From an uncultured Roseburia sp. (GTDB lineage Bacteria > Bacillota > Clostridia > Lachnospirales > Lachnospiraceae): 37,906 bases of DNA. This document shows positions 25,296 through 32,879 of the stretch, piece by piece. Position numbers and translations under genes: made by a program. Where the stretch lies: positions 1 to 37,906 of the forward strand of contig CAMXSH010000021.1 of assembly GCA_947246475.1 (NCBI GenBank), in the 5' to 3' direction. Below the pieces are notes generated by a model. The model saw only the letters and a list, made by a program, of their open reading frames with translations. It searched no databases and was not told where the DNA came from. Each line of letters starts with the position of its first letter. Position 1 is the first letter of the stretch.

Positions 25296-26417
25296 CTATT
25301 GTGAGGTATTATGATCTTGAACTGTGGGCGCCGCCGACTCGGCGGCTGGTGGCTCGGTAGGCACCGCGGTGGGAACCGGTGTTGGGACCGGTGTCGCTGC
25401 TGGTGGAGCCGTGGGGCTGTCGGTGGCTGGAGTTTTGGTCTGTATCGGTTTTTTTGTCTTTTTTGGTTTATCGTTTGTCTTTTTGGGACGCTCCGGTTTT
25501 TTGGTTGGTTTTGGAGAAGCGCTTGCCTTTGGTTTAACTGTTGGTCTTGGTGTCGCATATTTTACAGAATCCGGATCTTCTACGTCTACACGGGGCTTTG
25601 ATTCATTTTTGGCAGCATCTTCTTTTACTGCATCTTCGACACCATAATATTCTTCTAAAGTAAGTTCATTTTCATACAGATAGGTGGCGACGGCTTTTCC
25701 TACAAAACGGATATGCCAGGGTTCATAGCTGTATCCGGTGATTTCAGACTTTCCGTATGGATAACGGATAATAAATCCATAGAGGTGGGCGTTTTCTGCC
25801 AGCCATCGTCCCTCTGTGGTGTCACCGAAACTTTGATCCAGCCGGAAATTCACACTTCGTGCAGATACGTCGATGGTCAGTCCGGTCTGGTGTTCGCTGC
25901 TGCCGGGTTTGGCAGACACAGCGTCGGTAGCCGCCTGTCCCCTGGTGGCGATATTTTTATCATAAATCTGTTTCTGTCGGGCATAGGAACGGTATCCAGA
26001 AACACCGTACAATTCAACGTGATCTTTTTCCCCTGCCTGGAACAGTCTTTCCAGGGCATCTGCTGCCACTTTGCGTAGTTTTCGCTTATCCGAAGAATAA
26101 GTAAAACTAAATTTGACATTTGGCACTACGAGATTTGGCGGAATGTAATCCGATGGCAGAAGATAGACACGGTTTACCAGTACGGTTTTACTGCCTGGTA
26201 TCGTATCCAGTGGTACCGTCCGGCTGTTTGAAAGTATAGAACTCAGATCTTCGGGCAAGAGAGAGTCCTCCTCGTCGTCTTCATTTTCATTATAATAATA
26301 TTCGTAGGCTCCTGGTTTGTTATTGCTGGAATTATGCTGTGGTTTTGTCGGTTTAAATATTACAATTCCGGACAGCACAAAAAAAAGTATAATGCCAGTT
26401 AGGATATATCTCTTCAT
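25296..26417 (-). CDS. M15-family D-alanyl-D-alanine carboxypeptidase (VanY-like) with long Pro/Thr tail
   Basis: Start at ATG 26417 (GGAGG five bases upstream), 373 residues. A membrane anchor at about 4-21 is followed by an extracytoplasmic domain: GYRSYARQKQIY near 145, the zinc motif SEHQTGLTID near 175, and EPWHIRFVG near 233 with the third zinc ligand. It trims the terminal D-Ala of peptidoglycan stem peptides. Residues beyond about 285 form a disordered tail of Pro, Thr, Lys and Ala with repeats of PTKKP and TPVPT type, likely a wall-spanning linker. It precedes plsC by 17 bases. Confidence 0.92.
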   Translation of the reverse strand: MKRYILTGIILFFVLSGIVIFKPTKPQHNSSNNKPGAYEYYYNENEDDEEDSLLPEDLSSILSNSRTVPLDTIPGSKTVLVNRVYLLPSDYIPPNLVVPNVKFSFTYSSDKRKLRKVAADALERLFQAGEKDHVELYGVSGYRSYARQKQIYDKNIATRGQAATDAVSAKPGSSEHQTGLTIDVSARSVNFRLDQSFGDTTEGRWLAENAHLYGFIIRYPYGKSEITGYSYEPWHIRFVGKAVATYLYENELTLEEYYGVEDAVKEDAAKNESKPRVDVEDPDSVKYATPRPTVKPKASASPKPTKKPERPKKTNDKPKKTKKPIQTKTPATDSPTAPPAATPVPTPVPTAVPTEPPAAESAAPTVQDHNTSQ

Positions 26418-26469
26418 GCGTACCTCCAAAAGTTCTAACAAGCATTATACTCTTAGGTTATATAAAAAG

Positions 26470-26961
26470 TCAATTGGCTTTGAATATATTTTTCTTTATT
26501 TGTTTGAGGGAGCGCAATAACAGCATTCCCATAAGCCCGCAGGAGATCAGTTCACCAGCGCCCACTGTAGCCATCAGGTAGGGAATCGCATCCGGTATAT
26601 CGTAGGCAAACCGGAGAACCCAGGGAACGATAAGGGTATTGGCGAGGATCGGGGGCAGCGGCGTCAGCCACTCAAAACGGCGCAGTGCGTAGGTACCCAG
26701 AGCGCCGATCAGTGTCGCCAGAGTTCCAAAAAGGATATCCAGTGGAGCACAGCCGGTAAGGATATTACTCAGAAGACAGCCGACGGTAAGTCCCGGAATC
26801 GCAGCAGGGGTAAAAAATGGGAGGATCGTTAGAGCCTCAGAAAACCTCACCTGGATGGCGTAGTTTGCCAGTCCCAGGGCATTTGCCAGAAGTGTCAGCA
26901 CGACATAGAGGGCAGCGATCATGGCTGCCTGGGTTAGATACATGATTTGTTTGCTTTTCAT
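26470..26961 (-). CDS. queT: QueT family queuosine-precursor ECF transporter S component
   Basis: 163 residues from ATG 26961, preceded by AAGGAG 7 bases upstream. Six hydrophobic helices; the segment QVRFSEALTILPFFTPAAIPGLTVGCLLSN and PLDILFGTLATLIGALGTY are characteristic of QueT (DUF988). It is expected to bind a queuosine precursor such as preQ1 outside the cell and to import it with a shared ECF module encoded elsewhere. A preQ1-I riboswitch-like structure directly precedes it and contains the ribosome binding site, which independently supports the substrate. Confidence 0.93.
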   Translation of the reverse strand: MKSKQIMYLTQAAMIAALYVVLTLLANALGLANYAIQVRFSEALTILPFFTPAAIPGLTVGCLLSNILTGCAPLDILFGTLATLIGALGTYALRRFEWLTPLPPILANTLIVPWVLRFAYDIPDAIPYLMATVGAGELISCGLMGMLLLRSLKQIKKNIFKAN

Positions 26962-26968
26962 TTTTATT

Positions 26969-27010
26969 CTCCTTAGTTTTGTTTTACGTGTGGATGGTTT
27001 CGAACACACG
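26969..27010 (-). promoter_or_regulatory. preQ1-I riboswitch controlling queT
   Basis: Read on the minus strand: stem CGTGTG (27005-27010), 12-base loop TTCGAAACCATC, stem CACACG (26987-26992), then the A-rich tail TAAAACAAAACTAAGGAG (26969-26986). Loop length and its TTC start, the ACCA in the loop and the tail AAACTAAGG all fit the preQ1-I class as in the B. subtilis queC leader. The loop CC can pair with the GG of the tail, which is also the Shine-Dalgarno, so ligand would block translation. Confidence 0.8.
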
Positions 27011-27042
27011 GACTATAAAATTAGAGGTTGTTATGCCTCTGA

Positions 27043-27303
27043 TCAGTTGGCAGCGCACTCTGCCTGTGCTGCGAGCACCGCTTTTGAAAGCTGGTCAGCA
27101 CATGAAGTATTTTTAAAACCGCACTGGATGCCAGAACATTTTTTTACGATCTGATCCACGGTGAGCCCATCTACGAGAATGGGGATTGCTTTAAGGTTTC
27201 CGTCACATCCGCCGTAAAATTTTACATTGGTAATTACATCATCGTTGATCTCCAGATCGATCTGCTGTGAGCAGGTTCCTTTTGTCCGGTATGAATATTT
27301 CAT
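27043..27303 (-). CDS. TIGR03905-type TSCPD domain protein
   Basis: 86 residues from ATG 27303 with AGGAGG eight bases upstream. Begins MKYSYRTKGTCSQQIDLEI and contains YGGCDGNLKAI and IQCGFKNTSCADQLSKAV, the pattern of the short Cys-rich TSCPD family (related to the C-terminal domain of class II ribonucleotide reductases). Four conserved cysteines suggest metal or redox binding; the role is not known. The gene has its own strong promoter and is followed by queT, with a small hairpin (AGAGG/CCTCT at 27017-27033) between. Confidence 0.88.
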   Translation of the reverse strand: MKYSYRTKGTCSQQIDLEINDDVITNVKFYGGCDGNLKAIPILVDGLTVDQIVKKCSGIQCGFKNTSCADQLSKAVLAAQAECAAN

Positions 27304-27328
27304 CTGTTTCACCTCCTTGTCTGTAATC

Positions 27329-27350
27329 AGCCCGATGGTGCCATCGGGCT
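27329..27350. other. Perfect inverted repeat in the leader of the TSCPD gene
   Basis: AGCCCGATGG and CCATCGGGCT separated by TG. It lies between the minus-strand promoter and the ribosome binding site (27312-27318) of the TSCPD gene. It might be an RNA hairpin of the leader or an operator. On the plus strand only TTTG follows, so a terminator is unlikely. Confidence 0.5.
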
Positions 27351-27388
27351 TTGTACCCCGCCGCTAAACAAAGCTGCGGATGAAAAAT

Positions 27389-27417
27389 ATTTTATATAAA
27401 ATATGGAATCTTGTCAA
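27389..27417 (-). promoter_or_regulatory. Promoter of the TSCPD-queT unit
   Basis: On the minus strand TTGACA (27412-27417), 17-base spacer, TAAAAT (27389-27394). Close to consensus. Confidence 0.75.
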
Positions 27418-27426
27418 CATCTAAAC

Positions 27427-27455
27427 TTGAACTGGTAAAAATGATATGTTATGAT
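27427..27455 (+). promoter_or_regulatory. Promoter of the DUF1292 gene
   Basis: TTGAAC (27427-27432), 17-base spacer, TATGAT (27450-27455) with an upstream TG (extended -10). It stands back to back with the minus-strand promoter, 9 bases between the -35 boxes. Confidence 0.75.
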
Positions 27456-27489
27456 AAGATAAATGATAAAATTTAAGGAGGTTTCATCC

Positions 27490-27843
27490 ATGGCGGAATT
27501 TAATTTGGAAGATATAGAAGAAATGAAGGTAGATCTGCAGCTGGAGGACGGAAGTACGCTGGAGTGTGAGGTTATTTATATATTTGAATGGGGTGGTGAT
27601 GATTATGCCGCTCTTACTCCGGTAGATGAAAGCATTGAGGAAATCTACTTTTTTGGAATTGAGATCGAAGACAAGGGAGGAGAGCCGGAGATCACACTTC
27701 TTCAGATCGATGATGAGGAAGCGCTGGAAGCACTGGCGGATGCCTTTGATGAAATGCTGGATGAAGAAGAATTTGACGAAGATGAGGACGAGGCAGAAGA
27801 CGACGGCAAATGGGACGAGTTTATCAACAAAAAGCTGGACTAG
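27490..27843 (+). CDS. DUF1292 domain protein (YrzB-like)
   Basis: 117 residues from ATG 27490 (AAGGAGG 9 bases upstream; the longer frame from 27463 has no RBS). The domain spans about 12-80 (VDLQLEDGSTLECEVIYIFEWGGDDYAALTP, EIYFFGIEIED), followed by a very acidic tail of Asp and Glu (about 78-108). Small cytoplasmic protein; function unknown, often near alaS or ruvX in Bacillota but here alone. Single-gene unit with its own promoter and a strong terminator. Confidence 0.85.
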   Translation: MAEFNLEDIEEMKVDLQLEDGSTLECEVIYIFEWGGDDYAALTPVDESIEEIYFFGIEIEDKGGEPEITLLQIDDEEALEALADAFDEMLDEEEFDEDEDEAEDDGKWDEFINKKLD

Positions 27844-27883
27844 CCCAATGGCGCTGATGTGAACCCTGTCCACCTGACATCGG

Positions 27884-27930
27884 ATTACAAAAGTACCCCC
27901 TTCCTTAATGGAAGGGGGTACTTTTGTAAT
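27884..27930. terminator. Strong bidirectional terminator between DUF1292 gene and the sugar transferase gene
   Basis: A perfect 21-bp stem (27884-27904 with 27910-27930) around loop TTAAT, containing ATTACAAAAGTACCCCC. The stem ends in A/T-rich runs that give T tracts on both strands, serving both convergent genes. Confidence 0.85.
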
Positions 27931-27948
27931 TGAAAATATTTTTTGGCA

Positions 27949-29379
27949 TCAATAGGCATTTTTATTGATAAAGCCTTTTATTACTGTCAGCAGAAGTATT
28001 TTGATATCCAGCATCACAGACCAGTTCTCGATATAATACAGGTCACAGTCGATGCGGAGGCGGATGGAGGTATCACCCCGGTAGCCATTTATCTGTGCCC
28101 AGCCAGTGATACCTGGACGGACTTGATGCTTGATCATATAACGGGGGATCTCTTCTTTAAATTTATCAACGAAAAAAGGCCGTTCTGGTCTTGGACCGAC
28201 AAGGCTCATGTCTCCCTTGAGTACATTGAAAAACTGGGGAAGCTCGTCCAGACTTGTCTTACGGATGAATTTTCCGATGGGGGTAACCCTCGGATCGTCG
28301 GGAGTTGTCCAGGCTTTTTTCTCATCCGATGCCTTCTGGACCGCCATGGAGCGGAATTTGTACATCATAAAGGGTTTGCCGTGGAGCCCAATCCGCTCCT
28401 GCTTGAAGATCAGTTCACCCTCAGAGGTGGTCTTTACGATGATAGAAACTACCAGCATTGGCAGTGAAAACAGCACAATGAGAACGAGCGCACCAGCGAT
28501 ATCCATCGTTCGTTTTACAAATTTATTGAAAGAATTGGTAAGCGGTACATTTCGTACATGGATGACTGGAAGCCCATCCAGATCTTCGGTATAAGGCTTG
28601 GTGGGGATGATATTGTTATAATCTGGGATAAACTTGGTATGCACACCAGATTTTTCCGTGATGGCGACAATTCCCTCCAGGCGCTCATACTGGTCGATGC
28701 CAAGGGTGATGGCGATCTCGTCGTAGGAATTATCAGCGAGAACAGTCTCCAGATCATCGATATCACCGATGACATGAACATCCCGATAGGATTTTCCATT
28801 GCGCTTGCTGTCGTCGAGGATGCCGTGGACGACGTAGCCCCATTCCGGATGGGAACAGATACGGTCGATATAACCCTCGGCGGAACGTCCGTAGCCGATG
28901 AGGAGGATATGCTTGAGATTGTGGCCTTTCCTGCGGAAACGGCGGAGGATCGTCGTGATAAGCAGCCGGAAAATAAGTTCAAGAATAAAATTGATCCCTA
29001 CAAATATAATGATAAAAAGGCGGGCGTAGTTTCCGCTGCGGATAAAATAAAGACCTGCGGTACAGTAAAGGATTCCGACAATATTTGCCCTGAAAATATT
29101 GTACATCTGGGATTTGCGGCTTGTCACCCGCTTTGGATCATATAGATGGAAAAAATAGTAGGAAAATAAATAACAGGGAACCAGAAGAAGCAGCAGCTGC
29201 ATGTATTCTTCCAGAGTTCCATAGAATCCCAGAGGCTCCTTTATAAACCCATATCGGATCAGAATACTGAATTCCTCATCAAAACGAAGTTTGTATGCCA
29301 GTACAAAAGAAAATATCAGTATAAGTACGTCAATGATAAAACGAATGACATTAAGTAATTTTTGGTTTCCCTTTATCAA
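27949..29379 (-). CDS. Polyprenyl-phosphate glycosyl-1-phosphate transferase (exopolysaccharide initiating enzyme)
   Basis: 476 residues from a TTG start with GGAAGGA six bases upstream. Four to five N-terminal helices (about 8-125), a Rossmann-like CoA-binding domain (HILLIGYGRSAEGYIDRI, about 150-240), a helix near 295-320 and the C-terminal phosphoglycosyltransferase domain (IFKQERIGLHGKPFMMYKFRSM, RKTSLDELPQFFNVLKGDMSLVGPRP, GITGWAQINGYRGDT). It transfers a sugar 1-phosphate from a UDP-sugar to undecaprenyl phosphate, the first step of capsule or exopolysaccharide assembly. It resembles WcaJ/WbaP types; the sugar is not predictable. No other glycan genes are adjacent. Confidence 0.93.
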   Translation of the reverse strand: MIKGNQKLLNVIRFIIDVLILIFSFVLAYKLRFDEEFSILIRYGFIKEPLGFYGTLEEYMQLLLLLVPCYLFSYYFFHLYDPKRVTSRKSQMYNIFRANIVGILYCTAGLYFIRSGNYARLFIIIFVGINFILELIFRLLITTILRRFRRKGHNLKHILLIGYGRSAEGYIDRICSHPEWGYVVHGILDDSKRNGKSYRDVHVIGDIDDLETVLADNSYDEIAITLGIDQYERLEGIVAITEKSGVHTKFIPDYNNIIPTKPYTEDLDGLPVIHVRNVPLTNSFNKFVKRTMDIAGALVLIVLFSLPMLVVSIIVKTTSEGELIFKQERIGLHGKPFMMYKFRSMAVQKASDEKKAWTTPDDPRVTPIGKFIRKTSLDELPQFFNVLKGDMSLVGPRPERPFFVDKFKEEIPRYMIKHQVRPGITGWAQINGYRGDTSIRLRIDCDLYYIENWSVMLDIKILLLTVIKGFINKNAY

Positions 29380-29718
29380 TTTGAATCCTTCCTTTCGTTT
29401 TTCATGTTTTGTGACGGTTCTTTTCTATACTGTCATGTCGCTTTCAGCGGCATTACCATATATAAAAGCTGACTGTTTCGTGCTTTGCACTTTTACAGAA
29501 AAATATAGTACATCAGGTAATATTTTCAAATCATATACTTATTAGATTATAAATTATTTTGTGCAATTTCACAATATAAAATTAATATATTCACAAACTA
29601 AACACATTTGATGGGTATAATGCAACTTGTGATGGGGAAAAAATACATCAAGTCAGATAATTGAACCGGGCGCAGACCACAGGCAGCAGACAGTCCGGCG
29701 GGAAAGGACGGGATTTTC
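29380..29718. other. AT-rich divergent intergenic region with structured leader of the sugar transferase
   Basis: 339 bases between the divergent sugar transferase and htrA genes. Minus strand: TTGAAA (29524-29529), 16 bases, TATATT (29502-29507) would start a leader with two hairpins: CTGT..GTGC-TTT-GCAC..ACAG (29473-29498) and ATGTCGCT-TTC-AGCGGCAT (29435-29453). Plus strand: a good -10 TATAAT at 29616-29621 for htrA but no convincing -35. No open frame of interest. Confidence 0.45.
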
Positions 29719-31233
29719 ATGAATGAAGAAAATTGGAATCAGGCAGATGATCAGGGTGGATCGGAATTTTCACAGAATAGAAATTATGAAGGGACGGAAC
29801 AGAGTCAGGAGCCGGTAAAAGACAGCACCATCTGGCAGGCAGGCTCTGTGGACGAGGGACCGCAGCCTATGCCGTCTTCGGATAATATGTACCGCTTCCA
29901 GAATGTCAGACCGGAGGAGACTGCGGAGAAAAAAAACAGAGAAAAGAAGTCCGGTGGAATGAAGAAAACGATCGTGGCGGCAGTGGTCTTTGGTGTTGTG
30001 GCGGCGCTTTGCTTTTTTGCACTGGTAAAGATCACCGGTGTGTGGGGACCCCAGAATTCCGGAGGATCCATCGGGACTGTGGAGCCTTTTGAGGCAGATA
30101 ATGGGCTGACAGTAGTATCCGGCGGAGCAGCAGGTCCAGGAGATGTTTCTTCTATCGTTGAAGCAGTTATGCCTTCCATCGTTTCTATCACAGAGACCAG
30201 TACAGCAACGCCCTATTTTGGACAGAGTTATCCCACAGAAGGGGCAGGCTCCGGATTTATCGTAAAAGAAGATAACAGTGAACTGCTGATTGTTACCAAC
30301 AATCACGTGGTGGCAGGGGCAGACAGCATCACTGTTACATTTATTGATAATACCACGGCAAAAGCTACTGTGAAGGGGACAGATCCCACGGCAGACCTGG
30401 CAGTCATATCGGTTAAGGTGGGTGACTTGAAAAAGGAGACCAAAGGTCACATCAAAGTGGCAAGTCTGGGACATTCCGAAGATGTCAAGGTGGGACAGAT
30501 GGCGATCGCCATTGGAAATGCACTGGGATATGGCCAATCGGTGACCGTAGGATATATCAGTGCCAAAGACAGACAGGTAGAGGTAGGAGACGGAAATTCC
30601 TCTGGTTCCAATACTATGGTTCTTCTTCAGACAGATGCGGCGATCAATCCAGGAAACAGTGGCGGAGCCCTGCTGGATGTAAACGGAAACGTCATCGGTA
30701 TCAATTCTGTCAAGTATGCCGATACGAAGGTAGAGGGAATCGGGTATGCCATTCCTATGAGTAATGCGATTCCGATTATCAATGAACTGATGAACCGTGA
30801 AGTACTGAAAGATGAAGAAAAAGGATATCTTGGAATCACTGGCCGTACGATCGGCGAGGAAGTCAGCAAGGCGTATGGATTTCCAATTGGAGTTTATATT
30901 TCAGAGGTTTCAGAGAGCGGAGCGGCAAAAAGCGCAGGGATCAAACAGGGTGATATCATCACGAAGATCAACGGAAATAAAATAACCTCAATCGAGCAGG
31001 TACAGAATAAAGTAAATAATATAAAGGCAGGAACGGAGATTACGGTGACCATCGCCAGAAGCCAGGAGGGAGAATATAAGGAGCAGGATTTAAAGGTAGT
31101 CCTTAAGAGTTCTGAAACACTGGAAGAACTGGATGACGATGATCAGGACAACGATGCTGCTAGAAACAATGGCGGCAATCCTTTCGGATATGGTAACGAT
31201 TCCTATGGCGGAGACCAGATTGTCCCATGGTAA
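29719..31233 (+). CDS. htrA: HtrA/DegP-like membrane-anchored serine protease with PDZ domain
   Basis: 504 residues. An acidic, Gln-rich cytoplasmic segment (1-80) precedes one membrane helix (about 83-104); the rest is outside the cell. Trypsin-like domain with triad H196 (TNNHVVAG), D226 (TADLAVI) and S314 (NPGNSGGALL). One PDZ domain at about 370-465 (GVYISEVSESGAAKSAGIKQGDIITKING), then an Asp/Asn/Gly-rich tail. It degrades or refolds misfolded exported proteins. Single gene; the next promoter begins 20 bases after its stop. Confidence 0.95.
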   Translation: MNEENWNQADDQGGSEFSQNRNYEGTEQSQEPVKDSTIWQAGSVDEGPQPMPSSDNMYRFQNVRPEETAEKKNREKKSGGMKKTIVAAVVFGVVAALCFFALVKITGVWGPQNSGGSIGTVEPFEADNGLTVVSGGAAGPGDVSSIVEAVMPSIVSITETSTATPYFGQSYPTEGAGSGFIVKEDNSELLIVTNNHVVAGADSITVTFIDNTTAKATVKGTDPTADLAVISVKVGDLKKETKGHIKVASLGHSEDVKVGQMAIAIGNALGYGQSVTVGYISAKDRQVEVGDGNSSGSNTMVLLQTDAAINPGNSGGALLDVNGNVIGINSVKYADTKVEGIGYAIPMSNAIPIINELMNREVLKDEEKGYLGITGRTIGEEVSKAYGFPIGVYISEVSESGAAKSAGIKQGDIITKINGNKITSIEQVQNKVNNIKAGTEITVTIARSQEGEYKEQDLKVVLKSSETLEELDDDDQDNDAARNNGGNPFGYGNDSYGGDQIVPW

Positions 31234-31252
31234 ATATTTTTAAAGAGTGGCT

Positions 31253-31281
31253 TTGACGAATACACTAAAATATAGTATGAT
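31253..31281 (+). promoter_or_regulatory. Promoter of clpX
   Basis: TTGACG (31253-31258), 17-base spacer, TATGAT (31276-31281). It lies just after the htrA stop and about 110 bases before the clpX start. Confidence 0.65.
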
Positions 31282-31282
31282 T

Positions 31283-31358
31283 GGTTTTGGGAAAGGTTTC
31301 CCTTAACCCTGGATTCAGATGAATGGAACTGTTATCTTTTGGGATAGCAGTTCCTTTT
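31283..31358 (+). promoter_or_regulatory. Two hairpins in the clpX leader, the second terminator-like
   Basis: First: GGTTTTGGGAAA (31283-31294) with TTTCCCTTAACC (31297-31308), two mismatches. Second: GGAACTGTTATC (31325-31336) with GATAGCAGTTCC (31343-31354), one wobble, followed by TTTT. The second could end htrA read-through or attenuate clpX transcription, because the clpX promoter lies upstream of it. Confidence 0.5.
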
Positions 31359-31389
31359 GAACTTCAACTATCGAGAACGGAGGTTTATT

Positions 31390-32826
31390 TTGAGCGAAGA
31401 TATTACAAAAACAGATCATACAGATCATACAAACGACCGGGATGGTTATAACCGGGTATGTTATCTCTGCCACAGAACAGAAGATAAAGTGGAGAAAATG
31501 ATCACTATTCCAAATAATATATGTATTTGTTCCGATTGTATGCAGAAGACCTTTGATCAGATTGGCATTCAGGGAATGCCGAATCTGAATGGGATGCCAA
31601 ATGTACCAGGAGTAGAATTTATCAATTTCGCCGGTCCTTTTGCCGGGATGCCGGAGGAGATGCAGGCAAAACATTCCGTGAAACCGAAAAAAAAGAAAGC
31701 AAGGGCGAATGAGCCGGTGCTGGATATACACCGCCTTCCGGCGCCGCATGTCATTAAGGGAAATCTGGATGAGTATGTGATGGGGCAGGAACAGGCAAAA
31801 AAAGTGATATCTGTAGGAGTATATAACCATTACAAGCGCATTATAGCCATGAAAGAGGTAGAGAAGGCGGAGCTGGAGGGTGATGACCACGTGCTGGCCA
31901 GTGATGTAGAGATTGAAAAATCCAATATGCTCATGCTGGGACCTACCGGCAGCGGCAAGACCTATCTGGTGAAAACGCTGGCGAAGCTTCTTCATGTGCC
32001 GCTGGCGATCACAGATGCCACGGCATTGACAGAAGCAGGATATATTGGAGATGATGTGGAAAGTGTGATCTCAAAGCTGCTTGCCAATGCAGATAATGAC
32101 GTGGAACGGGCGGAGTGCGGCATCGTCTATATTGATGAGATTGATAAACTTGCCAAGAAGGAAAATGCCAACCAGAGGGACGTCAGCGGCGAATCCGTAC
32201 AGCAGGCACTGCTGAAGCTGTTAGAAGGAGCCGATGTGGAAGTTCCCGTGGGGGCGACCAATAAAAATGCTATGGTTCCGATGACCACTGTGAATACGAG
32301 CCATATTTTATTTATCTGTGGCGGCGCTTTTCCAGGATTAGAAGAGATTATCAAAAAGAGGCTGACAAAGCATGGAAGCATGGGGTTTGGTTCGGATCTG
32401 AAAGACCGCTTTGATGAAGACAGGGATATCTTTTCACATGTGGAAACGGAAGACATCCGTGCCTATGGCCTGATTCCTGAGTTTATCGGAAGGCTTCCTA
32501 TCATATATTCACTGGAAGAGATGGATGAACGGCTTTTGGTGAAGGTTTTGACGGAGCCTAAAAATGCTGTGATCAAGCAGTACCAGAAGCTCCTTGCCAT
32601 GGATGAGGTAAAGCTGGAATTTGAGGATCCGGCGATACTTGCCATCGCCGCCAAGGCGATGAAAAAGAAGACGGGAGCCAGGGCGCTGCGCTCTATTATC
32701 GAGGATCTTATGCTGGACATTATGTACGAGATACCAAAGGATGACATGATTGGCAGAGTAACCATCACAAAAGAGTATATAGAAGGAACTGGAGCTCCGA
32801 AGATCCAGATGCGGGGCAACGGATAA
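31390..32826 (+). CDS. clpX: ClpX-type AAA+ unfoldase (ATP-dependent Clp protease ATP-binding subunit)
   Basis: Start set at TTG 31390 (GGAGG six bases upstream), 478 residues; the frame from 31357 would begin inside a leader hairpin. N-terminal zinc-binding domain with C24, C27, C47, C50; a longer than usual linker rich in Pro/Gly/Met (about 58-90); Walker A GPTGSGKT near 187; pore loop AGYIGDD; Walker B IVYIDEIDKL; MGFG at the ClpP-binding IGF loop; sensor-2 GARALRSI. It unfolds tagged proteins for ClpP. No clpP is adjacent, unlike the usual tig-clpP-clpX order, so a second clpX may exist elsewhere. Confidence 0.93.
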   Translation: MSEDITKTDHTDHTNDRDGYNRVCYLCHRTEDKVEKMITIPNNICICSDCMQKTFDQIGIQGMPNLNGMPNVPGVEFINFAGPFAGMPEEMQAKHSVKPKKKKARANEPVLDIHRLPAPHVIKGNLDEYVMGQEQAKKVISVGVYNHYKRIIAMKEVEKAELEGDDHVLASDVEIEKSNMLMLGPTGSGKTYLVKTLAKLLHVPLAITDATALTEAGYIGDDVESVISKLLANADNDVERAECGIVYIDEIDKLAKKENANQRDVSGESVQQALLKLLEGADVEVPVGATNKNAMVPMTTVNTSHILFICGGAFPGLEEIIKKRLTKHGSMGFGSDLKDRFDEDRDIFSHVETEDIRAYGLIPEFIGRLPIIYSLEEMDERLLVKVLTEPKNAVIKQYQKLLAMDEVKLEFEDPAILAIAAKAMKKKTGARALRSIIEDLMLDIMYEIPKDDMIGRVTITKEYIEGTGAPKIQMRGNG

Positions 32827-32879
32827 TTTGCGAAAACCGGCATATCATATAGTAATTGTGGATTTTCAGGAGATTCTTT

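Noticed and set aside
29430-29530. c-di-GMP-I riboswitch before the exopolysaccharide gene
   Set aside because: A TGCAAAGC string and a GAAA loop raised the idea, but the conserved GGCAAA core and the order of helices are not present.
29770-30537. 255-residue minus-strand frame
   Set aside because: Antisense to htrA, Cys/His/Arg-rich composition, no ribosome binding site.
31315-31995. 226-residue minus-strand frame over the start of clpX
   Set aside because: Antisense to clpX and its leader; composition is unlike a real protein.
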